From JBGAHD01 sp044226395 (GTDB taxonomy: Bacteria > Pseudomonadota > Gammaproteobacteria > Xanthomonadales > Ahniellaceae), in contig JBGAHD010000001.1 in assembly GCA_044226395.1 (NCBI GenBank), positions 1,178,001-1,242,000 on the forward strand: a stretch of 64,000 bases of DNA, read 5' to 3'. The notes beneath the pieces were generated by a model that had not been told where the DNA came from, ran no database searches, and saw nothing but the letters and a program-made list of their open reading frames with translations. The position numbers and the translations under genes were made by a program. Below, piece after piece: positions 55,201 through 64,000 of the stretch (its first letter is position 1; each line of letters opens with the position of its first letter).

Positions 55201-56564
55201 ACGCGCGCGGTCGAATGCACTTGGCCCAGCACATGGCCGTCGTGATCGAGCCAGACCAGGAACTCGGCGCCCTTGGTATCGCGCAGCAATTGATTGGCGA
55301 TGACGAAATAGCGCTCGGTGCGCTGCTCGGCATTGCTGCCGTGCATGCGCTCGGCCAGATCGGCCACGCCGGTCAGCCGCACCACGGTGAAGCGTTGCAG
55401 CGCCGTGCCGACCGATTCGCCCGCGATCGAGGTCGCGCGTTGCAGCGCCTGCAATTGCTGCTGACCGAGGCTTTGCCACAGATACACCGACAACATCATC
55501 GACACGATCGCCGCGCCCGAGGCGCGCCACGTGCCATGACGCCAGCGCGCCTCGCGCAGCGGCCGGCCGGCGGCGATCAGCGCCGCCGCGTAGGCCATCA
55601 AGCCCAGCATGGTCAGCACGCCGGCGGGCACGTAACGATGATCGCCGAACCAGCGCGGCACGCCCGACAGAAAATCGTACAGGCCCAGCAAGGCCACCAT
55701 GCCCGCGCACAGGCCACTGGCCCACACGGCGAACCACCACAGCGGCCGCGCGCGCGCGCGCGCCGCGGCGAGCGTGGCGATCGAGCCGATCAGCACGATC
55801 ACCGAATCATGCGGCGTCACTTCCAGTCGCGCCTCGCCGCCCACCGCGAAGCCCGGATGTGGCAAGACCTGATCGAGCCAAGCGACAACGGCGAATTGAG
55901 TGCCGAGCAATTCCATCAAGGCATTGCCCAGCGCCGGCAGCATCACGATCACGGCCAGGCGCGGCGAACCGATCAAGGCCAGATACAACGACAGCGGCCC
56001 CAGCATCAAGGCCAGCGCGCAGCCGAGGCCACCATTGGCGGCGAGCACATCGGCGTGCTTGATCGTGTCGATGTCCGACCACCAGCCAACGATCAGCACC
56101 AGGCCGGCGGCGATGGTCGAGGCCAGCATCGCGATCGCCACCGGCGACACCGGTCGGGCCAGGTCGAGCCAGCAGCGATAGTTGACGCCGAGAATCCACA
56201 AATAGCCCACGGCCGCGCAGGCCAGCGGAATGAACCACTGCACCGCCAGCGAGGCGCTGGCCTCGTTGGTCTGATTGAGCAAGGGCAAGAAGGCCGCGGC
56301 CGTGAGCAGCGACATGGTCGCCACCGCGACCAGGCGCAAGAAACTCTGCGTGCGGATGTCGAGATTGAATTCGCGCGCCAGGATCAGCAGCGCGCCGAAG
56401 GCCATCACCAGGCCCAGGAAACCGTGGAAGGGCGAATCCGCGCCGAACACGCCGGGCACGATGACCATCGGCCGCGCCAAGTCCAGCGCCGCGATCGCGG
56501 CCATGGCCAGCGCCTGACCGGTGCGCAGCGGATTGGGTTTGCGCGCCACTGACAGCATCGCCAA
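52296..56564 (-). CDS. Large multi-PAS/GAF membrane histidine kinase
   Basis: The 1422-residue protein has about nine to ten hydrophobic segments (20-365), a periplasmic CHASE-like region (about 370-585), a further membrane helix (about 592-614), PAS (650-755), GAF (765-920), two PAS domains (930-1045, 1050-1165), and HisKA with His1190 (ASHDLQEPLRK) plus HATPase (NALKF, TDNGIGFDN, GTGMGLAIV). The membrane module may sense a small ligand. It starts at ATG 56564 (a second ATG is at 56558), is preceded by a response regulator and followed by overlapping REC genes, forming a signalling operon. Confidence 0.92.
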   Translation of the reverse strand: MAMLSVARKPNPLRTGQALAMAAIAALDLARPMVIVPGVFGADSPFHGFLGLVMAFGALLILAREFNLDIRTQSFLRLVAVATMSLLTAAAFLPLLNQTNEASASLAVQWFIPLACAAVGYLWILGVNYRCWLDLARPVSPVAIAMLASTIAAGLVLIVGWWSDIDTIKHADVLAANGGLGCALALMLGPLSLYLALIGSPRLAVIVMLPALGNALMELLGTQFAVVAWLDQVLPHPGFAVGGEARLEVTPHDSVIVLIGSIATLAAARARARPLWWFAVWASGLCAGMVALLGLYDFLSGVPRWFGDHRYVPAGVLTMLGLMAYAAALIAAGRPLREARWRHGTWRASGAAIVSMMLSVYLWQSLGQQQLQALQRATSIAGESVGTALQRFTVVRLTGVADLAERMHGSNAEQRTERYFVIANQLLRDTKGAEFLVWLDHDGHVLGQVHSTARVQQPTDIAQWGPEALSAFESATRERHRVASAPIKDHDGGISMLFVFPIEEDQGDIGALVLQVDSSELLGALLETTARGFDVRVSDGAVDLLRRSVLNARVDNRVTHSGDIELYGRQWTWRVRATSLVIPAIMSRLPEVVLFAGLITGALLALALKLAVIARDRAATAEAARGVMEREAQAREQAQRELSASRRYADEILQALPEGFLSVDREFRVVYVNPRAEVMLRRAASDLLGLHLIDVFPPDEENLLIAEAARCVADNHSASLDVRLAWLDRWLAVNVYPRGEGLAFFFRDISDRRRVEQFERRQRALIEQIATSLRPQSETLESVIGLFEDQFPAASGSILLYDGEANCVRHGAAPNLPGEYNLLIDGIRVRDGAGSCGTAIARRARVMVSDIEHDPLWIDYRDVALRFGLRACWSQPIFASDRRVLGTFAVYYREVREPTEAELDAIGLVAAVAGIAIERAESLAQIRNSEQRFRSLFEYHPDAVFALDPTGRLLDCNTSLIAMSGRRREEIIGKRFLSADLPESREENMRRFEDALHGSPQSYETRAVRANGRMYDVHVTMLPTVVDNRIVGVFGVAKDITEQRHTQRLLLERNRFFELSLEMFCIIGADGSFRQINAAFTRVLGFAAEELVGASWLDFVHPDETEVARGALDGLLRDGRLGSLETRYRCRDGGYRWLDWNSMVAPDGLIYAVARDVTDRRLIDAELSRVMQELKFSNRELQDFAFVASHDLQEPLRKIQVFSDRLLASHGGSLDAQGRDFLERMDGAARRMQVLIDDLLAYSRITTRAQPFALVDLNRVARDVLQDLETRIESTAAAVNVGALPAIEADPTQMRQLLQNLIANALKFRAPDRPSRVDITAQVVQGNGAEWCVMEVTDNGIGFDNRFRERIFAPFQRLHGRSAYEGTGMGLAIVRKIVERHGGAIEADGTPDVGARFTVHLPVRQNARAERGVTTFAAEVLG

Positions 56565-56837
56565 CGGACTCTTCCTCGGCAGTCTTCGCAGCTACCTGCG
56601 CGAATCGACAGCGGTTGAGGGGCAAAAACCATGCCCGGCCACCGTGGCGTTTCGCATCCCCTTTTCGACGCGGCGATGGCGCGACCGGCGCCGGCCCGCG
56701 CGCGCCGGAAACTCATCGGCCCGCGCCGGGCTAGGGGAGCCTCGGCCTTTCGCACGTCGGAATCTCGGCGCCGGCAATCCGTCACTGCCGGTCGCGGCTT
56801 TCAGTCTACGCCAGCGCGGCGCGGCGCGCGCGGGGGA

Positions 56838-57389
56838 TCAGTCGTCGCCGTCGGCGATCATGATCGCGCCGTCGGAACTGATCTCGACATGAGTAATGCC
56901 CGGGTACTGTTCTTCCAGGCGCTTGAGTTCCATCTGCTGCTTGCTCAGCCGGCCCTGCTGCACGCGCACGACGTCGGCCAGGCGCTGATTCTCGCGCGCC
57001 ATTTCCCGGTACTGCAGCGCCTGGGCGACCGCGGCCTTGAGCTCGAAATCGTGCCAGGGCTTTGAAATGAAACGAAAGATCTGGACGCTGTTGATCGCCT
57101 CGATCAGGCCTGGCAGGTCGGCGTAGCCGCTGACGATCAGGCGCGCGACCGTGGGCTGGATCGCGATGAAGCGCTGCAGGAATTCGACCCCGCTCATGCC
57201 CGGCATGCGGTAGTCGCTCATCACCAAATCAAAGCTGACATAGCTGCCGCGCTCGAGCGCCTTCAGCGGATCGGAAAAAGTCTCCAATTCGATCTCAAGT
57301 CGCTCGCTGCTGGTGCCGATACCAGTCAAGACGCGCTTCAAAGCGCTCAGAACATTTACCTCATCGTCCACCAACATGACGCGATGCAT
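56838..57389 (-). CDS. Response regulator with C-terminal coiled coil
   Basis: The 183-residue protein has a receiver (about 1-130) with LVDDEVNVLSALKRVL and MSDYRMPGMSGVEFL (phospho-acceptor Asp), the RpfG-type REC ending in RFISKPWHDFEL, then a coiled coil (about 130-165) and a short acidic tail. The REC closely resembles the C-terminal REC of the GGDEF-EAL protein in this operon. No catalytic output is present. An AAGGAG Shine-Dalgarno supports the start, which overlaps the divergent sigma gene. Confidence 0.93.
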   Translation of the reverse strand: MHRVMLVDDEVNVLSALKRVLTGIGTSSERLEIELETFSDPLKALERGSYVSFDLVMSDYRMPGMSGVEFLQRFIAIQPTVARLIVSGYADLPGLIEAINSVQIFRFISKPWHDFELKAAVAQALQYREMARENQRLADVVRVQQGRLSKQQMELKRLEEQYPGITHVEISSDGAIMIADGDD

Positions 57390-58122
57390 GGCCGCACTCC
57401 TTCAATCCAGTAATCTGCGGCAACAGTCCACGACCTCCCACGATTCGGGTGTTTCGTTGGCCGGTTTGCCGGATCGGCAGGCGCAATCGCCGCCGCCGTC
57501 CTCGGTGCAAAACTGTTGCCAGGACGTGCCTCCTCCCGCGGAAACGCCCAGCGAGCAGGCACAACGCCTGACCCTGGCGATCGCGCGCGGCGAACGGCGC
57601 GCCGAAGAAGAATTCGTGCGCCGCTACGGCCCGGGCCTGGTGGCGATCCTGCGCGTGCATTGCTCCGAGGGCGAGCTGTGCAAGGACCTCGCGCAGGAAA
57701 CCCTGCGCATCGCGCTGGTGCGCATGCGCGCCGGCCGCATCGCCGAACCCGCGGCGATCAGCGGATTCTTGCGTGGCACCGCGCTCAATCTATTGGCCAA
57801 TGAATTGCGCCGCAGCGAGCGACGCTTGGTCGACAAGCGCGAGGACTGGATGGCCGACGCTGTCAGTGAGAGTTCCGATCCGTACGACACAGTTGAAAGC
57901 GAGGATCTGGCGCGCGCGGCGCGCGAGGTGATCTCGAGCGTCAAGGTCGACCGTGATCGTGAACTATTGTGGCGCTTCTACGTCGACCATGAATCGAAAA
58001 TCACCTTGTGTCAGCGCTTTGGCCTCAGCGCCGAGCATTTCGACCGCGTGCTGCATCGCGCGCGGACGCGGCTCAAGTCGCTGTGGCAGGAATACGTCGC
58101 GCACGCCGACCCGGCGACATGA
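57388..58122 (+). CDS. ECF-like sigma-70 family factor
   Basis: The C-terminal two thirds form an ECF-type sigma factor: region 2 (AIARGERRAEEEFVRRYGPGL, then CKDLAQETLRIALVRMRAG) and region 4 (ESKITLCQRFGLSAEHFDRVLHRARTRLKSL). The start is uncertain. ATG 57388 lies on top of the divergent response-regulator start, and the first 60 residues are Ser/Gln/Pro-rich, so a downstream TTG or GTG (between about 57450 and 57530) is quite possible. The next gene encodes a membrane protein of anti-sigma-like layout, its probable partner. Confidence 0.75.
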   Translation: MAALLQSSNLRQQSTTSHDSGVSLAGLPDRQAQSPPPSSVQNCCQDVPPPAETPSEQAQRLTLAIARGERRAEEEFVRRYGPGLVAILRVHCSEGELCKDLAQETLRIALVRMRAGRIAEPAAISGFLRGTALNLLANELRRSERRLVDKREDWMADAVSESSDPYDTVESEDLARAAREVISSVKVDRDRELLWRFYVDHESKITLCQRFGLSAEHFDRVLHRARTRLKSLWQEYVAHADPAT

Positions 58123-58178
58123 TTCCCGGCACGGGCCTTGCTCGTGCAAAAACACCGACTCCACGTTCTGAGGCGACC

Positions 58179-58922
58179 ATGCGGGCCAAGGCAACCATCG
58201 ACGCGACTTTGATGCAGGACTATCTCGAGCGGCGCTTGTCGCCCGAGGCCGAACGCCGATTGGAAGAGGCCATCATCGACGATCCGGAACTGGCCGAGCA
58301 GGTGCGCCTGGAAATGGCCCTGCGCGACGGCATGCGCGAAATGCGCCGCGCCGAACTGAGCCAGCCCCTGCCCGCCGCCGCCAACGAACCGCATCCGCGC
58401 GTCGCCGCGCACGCGAGCCGCGCGCCCAGCGCCCGCGATCGCGCGCCGAATCGCGACACGCCGCGCCGCCGCGCCTTGCGCTGGGCGACCGCCGCCGCGA
58501 TGGGCCTGTTCGTGCTGCCCGGCGCGTGGATCATGGCGACCCTGCCCAAGACCAACGAGGGCACGGCGCTGGAAATGCACACCGTGTCCGGCGCGCGTGA
58601 CTCCTATCTATTGCCGACCGCGTTCAAGGGCGACGCGCGCGACGCGATCGACGTGAGCGTGGCCGGCCCTTCGCGCGACGTCGTGCTCGAACTCGGGCGC
58701 GAGCAACGCGCGGCGCCGCATCGCTTGCTGTTGCGCTCGGCGCGCAGCCCCGACATCTCGATCATGCTGACGCCGCGCGCGGTCGATGGCGATGGCCTGG
58801 GTTTCGTGCTGACCGCCGAGCAGATGCGCGCGGGTCCCTTCGCCGCCGAACTCGAGCGCCTGGACAACGGCGCCTGGGTCAACGCGGGTGCCTTCGTGCT
58901 GCGCGCCGACGGCGTGTTGTGA
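58179..58922 (+). CDS. Putative anti-sigma-like membrane protein
   Basis: The ATG at 58179 follows GAGG and gives 247 residues. A charged N-terminal domain (IDATLMQDYLERRLSPEAERRLEEAI and a helix after it) resembles zinc-less anti-sigma domains and may bind the ECF-like sigma. One membrane helix follows (about 110-132, WATAAAMGLFVLPGAWIM), then a periplasmic domain of unknown fold. Anti-sigma function is inferred from order and topology; no family motif is decisive. Confidence 0.65.
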   Translation: MRAKATIDATLMQDYLERRLSPEAERRLEEAIIDDPELAEQVRLEMALRDGMREMRRAELSQPLPAAANEPHPRVAAHASRAPSARDRAPNRDTPRRRALRWATAAAMGLFVLPGAWIMATLPKTNEGTALEMHTVSGARDSYLLPTAFKGDARDAIDVSVAGPSRDVVLELGREQRAAPHRLLLRSARSPDISIMLTPRAVDGDGLGFVLTAEQMRAGPFAAELERLDNGAWVNAGAFVLRADGVL

Positions 58923-58953
58923 CGCGGCACGCGCGGTAGCACCGACACTCGCC

Positions 58954-60783
58954 ATGGCCGCCGTTCCGCGCACGGAACCCAACGATGCCAAGCCACCGGT
59001 GACGGCGCTGAGTTTCCTGCGCGCGCCGCCGCGCGGCGACCCCGCGCTGCTGCCGCCGATGAGCGGCGCCAATGATCATCCCGACGCGCGCGTCGATGGC
59101 TTCGACGCCGCGCCCGCGCCGCCGCAGGCCAAGCGCGGTCGACGTCGTCGCTCGGCGACCTTGATGTTCCTGCTGGTCGCGGCACTGCTCGTGTTCACCG
59201 CGTGGCTGGGCGATTGGGGCGTGCGCGATTTCCGCGCGCGCAGCGCCAGCGTCGAGCATTCCTTGCAATTGCAGCAGCAGATCGAGCGCGTGCACGGTCT
59301 GGTCGAGGCCTCGGACGCGCGTCACTTCGCCTACTTGCTCGATCGCGAGAACGCGATCTTCCAGGCCTTCATGAGCCTGCGTCCGGCGCTGCACAATGAA
59401 CTCGCGCGCCTGGAACAACTGGCGCAAAGCGATGACCTCACGCGCGCCGACACCTTGGTGCTGGTCGCCGCGATCACGCGCTGGGAAACGCAGCAGGATC
59501 TGCTGCTGCACGCGACCGAACAACCCGCCGCGACCTCGACCTCGGCCAGGCTGCAACAGGCGCAACGCGCCATCGCCAGCGCGCTCGAGGCCATGCGCCA
59601 GCGTCAGTCACGCACCCTGTTCGATCTGACCGAGCAAGCCAATCACAGCGCCAGTCGCATGCGCATGTATGCCGCGATGGCCCTGCTGTTGAGTCTGGGC
59701 ATGCTCGGTGGCGCGTTCTGGTCGACCGCGCGCGAGCAGGGTCGACGCGCGCGCGCCGAGCATGAACTGAAAATCTCGCTCGCCGACGCCAAGAGCCTGG
59801 CCGAGAATCTGCGCCAGCTCGGCGAGTTCGGCGAATTGCTGCAATCGTGCCGTTCGGTCGAGGAAGCCATGGCGATCTGCCGCTCGGCCGCGCCGAACGT
59901 GCTGGTGGGCATGGGCGGCTCGATCTATCTGATCGATGAAACGCGCAACATGCTCAACCTCGCCGGCGAATTCGGCCGGCATCAGATCATGAGCCGCTTC
60001 GAATTCGCGCCCGAGGATTGCTGGGCGATGCGGCGCAATCGCAATTTCTGCTCGTCCGACGCGCCGCACGGCGCGTGTTGCAATCACTTGCACACCAACA
60101 AGCCGGTCGAGGAACTGAACTATCTGTGCATTCCGCTGACCGCGCAGGGCCAGGCCCTGGGCGTGTTGTATCTCGATGCCAGCGAGCCGATCTCGCGCTC
60201 GCAGCGGCGCTTGGCGCGCGCGTTGGCCGAACAGGTGTCACTGACGCTGGCCAACGTGCAGTTGCAGGATTCGCTGCGCACGCAGTCGATTCGCGACCCA
60301 CTGACGGGGCTGTTCAATCGCCGCTATCTCGACGAGTCGGTCGAGCGCGAGTTCGGTCGCGCCGAGCGCCGCAGTCATCCGGTCTCGGTACTGATGATCG
60401 ACGTCGATCATTTCAAGCGCTTCAACGACAATCACGGCCACGACGCCGGCGACGCGGTGCTGGCGCAGATCGCGGCCTTGCTGCGTCGACAATCGCGACG
60501 CGAGGACATCGCTTGCCGTTACGGTGGCGAGGAATTCGTGCTGATCATGCCCGAGGCCACGACCGACGCCGCCAGCGCGCGCGCCGAGAAACTGCGCACC
60601 GCCATCGGTGAATTGCAGATCAAGCATCGCGGTCGCGATCTGGAACGCCTCACGGCGTCGATCGGCGTGGCCACGTTCCCGCTGCACGGTCGCGTCGCCT
60701 CGGAAGTGCGCGACGCCGCCGACCGCGCGCTGTACAAAGCCAAGCACAGCGGTCGCAATCGCGTGGTGTGCGCGGAGAACTAG
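58954..60783 (+). CDS. Membrane GAF-GGDEF diguanylate cyclase
   Basis: From MAAVPRTE (58954) the protein has 609 residues: membrane helix (68-86), a periplasmic helical region (87-235), a second membrane helix (about 238-256), a GAF domain with a Cys-rich segment (CWAMRRNRNFC, GACCNH; about 300-430), and a GGDEF domain (440-605) with GGEEF at 524-528 and an RxxD inhibitory site (RRED, 515-518). It should make c-di-GMP with product inhibition. The Cys-rich GAF could sense redox, heme or metal. It follows the anti-sigma-like gene by 31 bp and may be co-transcribed. Confidence 0.92.
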   Translation: MAAVPRTEPNDAKPPVTALSFLRAPPRGDPALLPPMSGANDHPDARVDGFDAAPAPPQAKRGRRRRSATLMFLLVAALLVFTAWLGDWGVRDFRARSASVEHSLQLQQQIERVHGLVEASDARHFAYLLDRENAIFQAFMSLRPALHNELARLEQLAQSDDLTRADTLVLVAAITRWETQQDLLLHATEQPAATSTSARLQQAQRAIASALEAMRQRQSRTLFDLTEQANHSASRMRMYAAMALLLSLGMLGGAFWSTAREQGRRARAEHELKISLADAKSLAENLRQLGEFGELLQSCRSVEEAMAICRSAAPNVLVGMGGSIYLIDETRNMLNLAGEFGRHQIMSRFEFAPEDCWAMRRNRNFCSSDAPHGACCNHLHTNKPVEELNYLCIPLTAQGQALGVLYLDASEPISRSQRRLARALAEQVSLTLANVQLQDSLRTQSIRDPLTGLFNRRYLDESVEREFGRAERRSHPVSVLMIDVDHFKRFNDNHGHDAGDAVLAQIAALLRRQSRREDIACRYGGEEFVLIMPEATTDAASARAEKLRTAIGELQIKHRGRDLERLTASIGVATFPLHGRVASEVRDAADRALYKAKHSGRNRVVCAEN

Positions 60784-60801
60784 GCGCCGCGCGGCATCGC
60801 C

Positions 60802-61773
<972 letters not shown>

Positions 61774-61783
61774 GTGCGCTCCT

Positions 61784-63136
61784 TCAGGTCAGATCGGGGC
61801 GGGCCACGGAACGTCCGCGACCGATGCCGTAGTAGGCGATGCCCGCGGCCTCCACGGCCTTGGGATCGTAAATATTGCGGCCGTCGAAGATCACCGCGTG
61901 GGCGCCAAGCGCTTGCTGGATGCGCTCGAAATCCGGGCTCCAGAACGCCTTCCACTCGGTGACGATGATCAGCGCCTCGGCGCCGTTCAAGGCCTCGAAC
62001 AAGTCTTCGCAGAAGGTCAGATCATCGCGCTCGCCATAGATGCGGCGCGCTTCGTGCGCGGCCTCGGGATCGAAGGCGCGCACCTTGGCGCCGGCGCGCG
62101 TGAGCTGATCGATCAGCACGCGCGAGGGCGCCTCGCGCATGTCATCGGTGTTGGGCTTGAACGCCAGGCCCCACATCGCCACCGTGCGGCCGGCGAGCTT
62201 GCCTTGGTAGTGCGCGTTCAACAATTCGAACAAGCGGCTCTTCTGGCTTTGATTGACCGCCTCTACCGCTTGCAGGATGCGCGCGCCATAACCGAACTGA
62301 CGCGCCGTGCGCTCGAGCGCCTGCACGTCCTTGGGGAAGCACGAACCGCCATAGCCCGCGCCGGGATAGATGAAGGAATAACCGATGCGCGGATCCGAGC
62401 CGATGCCATGACGCACCAGTTCGATGTCGGCGCCCACGCGCTCGGCGATATTGGCCATCTCGTTCATGAAGCTGATCTTGGTCGCGAGCATGGCGTTGGC
62501 CGCGTACTTGGTCAGCTCGGCCGAGCGCACGTCCATCAGCACGATGCGTTCGTGATTGCGGTTGAACGGGCCGTACAGGGTCTTGAGCAGTTCCACCGCG
62601 CGGGTTGAATCCGAACCGATGACGATGCGATCGGGGCGCATGCAGTCCTTGACCGCGTCGCCCTCTTTCAGGAATTCGGGATTGCTGACCACGTCGAATT
62701 CGACGCTGGCGCCACGCGCGCGCATCTGGCCCGAAATCGCCGCGCGCACTTTGTCGGCGGTGCCCACGGGCACGGTCGATTTGTTGACCACGACGGCGTA
62801 GTGGGTCAGATGATCGCCCACCGTGCGCGCGACCGCGAGCACGTGCGACAGATCGGCGCTGCCGTCTTCGTCGGGCGGCGTGCCGACGGCGATGAAGACG
62901 ATCTTGGCGTTCTTCAATGCCGCGGCGGCGTCGGTGGTGAAGTGCAGGCGGCCGGCGGCGCGATTGGCCGCGACCAGATCGTCGAGTCCGGGCTCGAAGA
63001 TCGGCACTTCGCCTTGATTGAGGCGCGCGACCTTGCCGGCGTCGATGTCGACGCAGGTGACGGTATTGCCGACTTCAGCGAGACAAGTGCCGGTGACCAG
63101 GCCGACATAGCCGGTACCGAAGATAGTGACTTGCAT
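61784..63136 (-). CDS. ugd: UDP-glucose 6-dehydrogenase
   Basis: From MQVTIFGTGYVGLVTG at 63136 the protein has 450 residues. The Rossmann motif GTGYVGLVTG, the catalytic segment GYGGSCFPKDVQ (active Cys), and the C-terminal WGLAFKPNTDDMREAPS are all present. It makes UDP-glucuronate and feeds the next gene. It is a single complete copy, probably co-transcribed with the decarboxylase. Confidence 0.96.
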   Translation of the reverse strand: MQVTIFGTGYVGLVTGTCLAEVGNTVTCVDIDAGKVARLNQGEVPIFEPGLDDLVAANRAAGRLHFTTDAAAALKNAKIVFIAVGTPPDEDGSADLSHVLAVARTVGDHLTHYAVVVNKSTVPVGTADKVRAAISGQMRARGASVEFDVVSNPEFLKEGDAVKDCMRPDRIVIGSDSTRAVELLKTLYGPFNRNHERIVLMDVRSAELTKYAANAMLATKISFMNEMANIAERVGADIELVRHGIGSDPRIGYSFIYPGAGYGGSCFPKDVQALERTARQFGYGARILQAVEAVNQSQKSRLFELLNAHYQGKLAGRTVAMWGLAFKPNTDDMREAPSRVLIDQLTRAGAKVRAFDPEAAHEARRIYGERDDLTFCEDLFEALNGAEALIIVTEWKAFWSPDFERIQQALGAHAVIFDGRNIYDPKAVEAAGIAYYGIGRGRSVARPDLT

Positions 63137-63300
63137 GCGGGCATCCAACCTCGAAATGGGAATTGCGGTCGCGCGCGGCGCGGTCCGCGCGGGGTCGCGC
63201 GATCTCCGCGCCGTGGCGGGGCGGGTATTCTAGGCGGGGCGGTGCTTCGGCGCCAAAGGATGGGGCGAACGCCGGTCGCGGTTCGACCGGCGAGCGGGTC

Positions 63301-64000
63301 CTAGTTGGGGCTGGCCAGATCGCCACCGCGATCGGGATCGATCGGCAGTTCGTCGCTGCGCGGCTCGCCATCGTTGAGCGAGGGCGGGCCGGCGGCGATG
63401 ACCACGGGGCCCGAGCCGACCACGCGCGCGGCGGCGAAGACATCGAGCGGGCAGACCTGATCGCTGCGCGTGGCGAGGCGTCGCAGCACGACGGCGTCGA
63501 GTTGGTTCTCGGCCAGATCCTGACTGCGTTGCACGGCGCTGGGCAGTTGCTCGGCGGCCACGTCGCGCGTGGCCACGGCGAATTGCGCGCCGGCGGCGAC
63601 TTCGCCTTCGAGCTTGAGCACGTGCTTGGGATTGCGTTGGCCGGCGGCGTAGACCTCGAGCACGTAACCGTCGCGCGCGAGATCGATCTTGTTGCCCGTG
63701 GCATTGACCAGGGCGACGGCGCGCGGCGCGGGCTGGCCTTGTTCGGGCGGCGTCCACGCGCGATAGCCGGCGAGCAGCACGTCGACCGGCGTGATCGCGC
63801 AGCGCGGCGCGGCCGGGCTCTGACCGTCGGCGAGCACTTGCCAGGGCGTGGCGAACTGGAAGTTGTCCTCGGGCCGGCGATCGGCGTCGCAGGCCTGCGC
63901 TTCGCGCGCCAACTGCAGCGGCGCGGCGGCGAGCGGGCCCTGCCATTGGTCGAGGGGCTGCGTCTCGGGACGCACGCCACCAACGCTGTCGGCGGTGACC
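63301..64000 (-). CDS. Partial protein with lamin-tail-like domain, 5' end outside window
   Basis: The frame remains open to the window edge (VTADSVGGVRPETQ precedes the first internal start), so the N terminus is missing. The C-terminal half has AVALVNATGNKIDLARDGYVLEVYAAG, EGEVAAGAQFAVA and ENQLDAVVLRRL segments, the pattern of lamin-tail domains in secreted bacterial proteins. Cys residues (QACD, PRCA, QVCP) fit an exported protein. Function is unknown; it could be a secreted nuclease-type or adhesin-type protein. It is a separate unit from ugd, 164 bp away. Confidence 0.55.
   Translation of the reverse strand, partial: VTADSVGGVRPETQPLDQWQGPLAAAPLQLAREAQACDADRRPEDNFQFATPWQVLADGQSPAAPRCAITPVDVLLAGYRAWTPPEQGQPAPRAVALVNATGNKIDLARDGYVLEVYAAGQRNPKHVLKLEGEVAAGAQFAVATRDVAAEQLPSAVQRSQDLAENQLDAVVLRRLATRSDQVCPLDVFAAARVVGSGPVVIAAGPPSLNDGEPRSDELPIDPDRGGDLASPN

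Overview
The window is about 64 kb of high-GC DNA dominated by one nearly complete polar-type flagellar locus of a gammaproteobacterium. The rpoN–single-REC regulator–fleQ order, the PilZ-like gene beside fliT/fliS, and the flgBCDEFGHIJKL–fliC–fliD–fliS arrangement resemble the Xanthomonas/Lysobacter group (Xanthomonadales/Lysobacterales). This placement is inferred from gene order and protein resemblance; no rRNA marker is present.

Layout. 1–3.3 kb: a secreted Gly-Ser-Thr repeat protein and a convergent TPR/PAS membrane protein. 3.6–21.2 kb, minus strand: fliE-F-G-H-I-J-K, then fliL-M-N-O-P-Q-R-flhB-flhA-flhF-flhG-fliA (basal body, C-ring, export gate, polar placement GTPase/ATPase, sigma-28). 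21.7–27.4 kb, minus: the regulators fleQ, a VemR-like REC protein, rpoN and a LuxR-type response regulator, followed by a PilZ-like protein, fliT and fliS. 27.4–30.4 kb: fliD, flaG, fliC. 30.8–32.5 kb: two non-flagellar plus-strand genes interrupt the cluster, the second with an in-frame TGA after its only nearby ATG. 32.6–43.0 kb: flgB to flgL on the minus strand; 43.1–44.6 kb: divergent flgA, flgM, flgN. 44.6–46.5 kb: a heme-oxygenase-like gene, a repeat-rich non-coding island and a small lipoprotein. 46.8–60.8 kb: a signalling block with two large histidine kinases, three response regulators (one a REC-PAS-PAS-LOV-GGDEF-EAL-REC fusion), an ECF-type sigma/membrane-protein pair and a GAF-GGDEF cyclase. 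60.8–63.1 kb: UDP-glucuronate decarboxylase and UDP-glucose dehydrogenase. 63.3 kb to the edge: a partial lamin-tail-like secreted protein.

Regulation can be read directly. GG-N10-GC sigma-54 promoters lie upstream of fliE, fliL, flgB and flgA, and the fliL one matches the consensus perfectly. Sigma-28 promoters lie upstream of flgM (perfect TAAA-N15-GCCGATAA) and fliC (near match). This fits a hierarchy in which RpoN/FleQ drive hook-basal-body genes and FliA drives late genes under FlgM control. No motAB or chemotaxis genes, tRNA, rRNA, insertion sequence or CRISPR was seen. Most reverse-strand long ORFs are high-GC shadows.

The most notable points are a probable blue-light LOV sensor inside a two-REC GGDEF-EAL protein, a FleQ whose known c-di-GMP-contact motifs are all altered, a nested-palindrome repeat island, and several long hairpins without T-tracts directly after stop codons.
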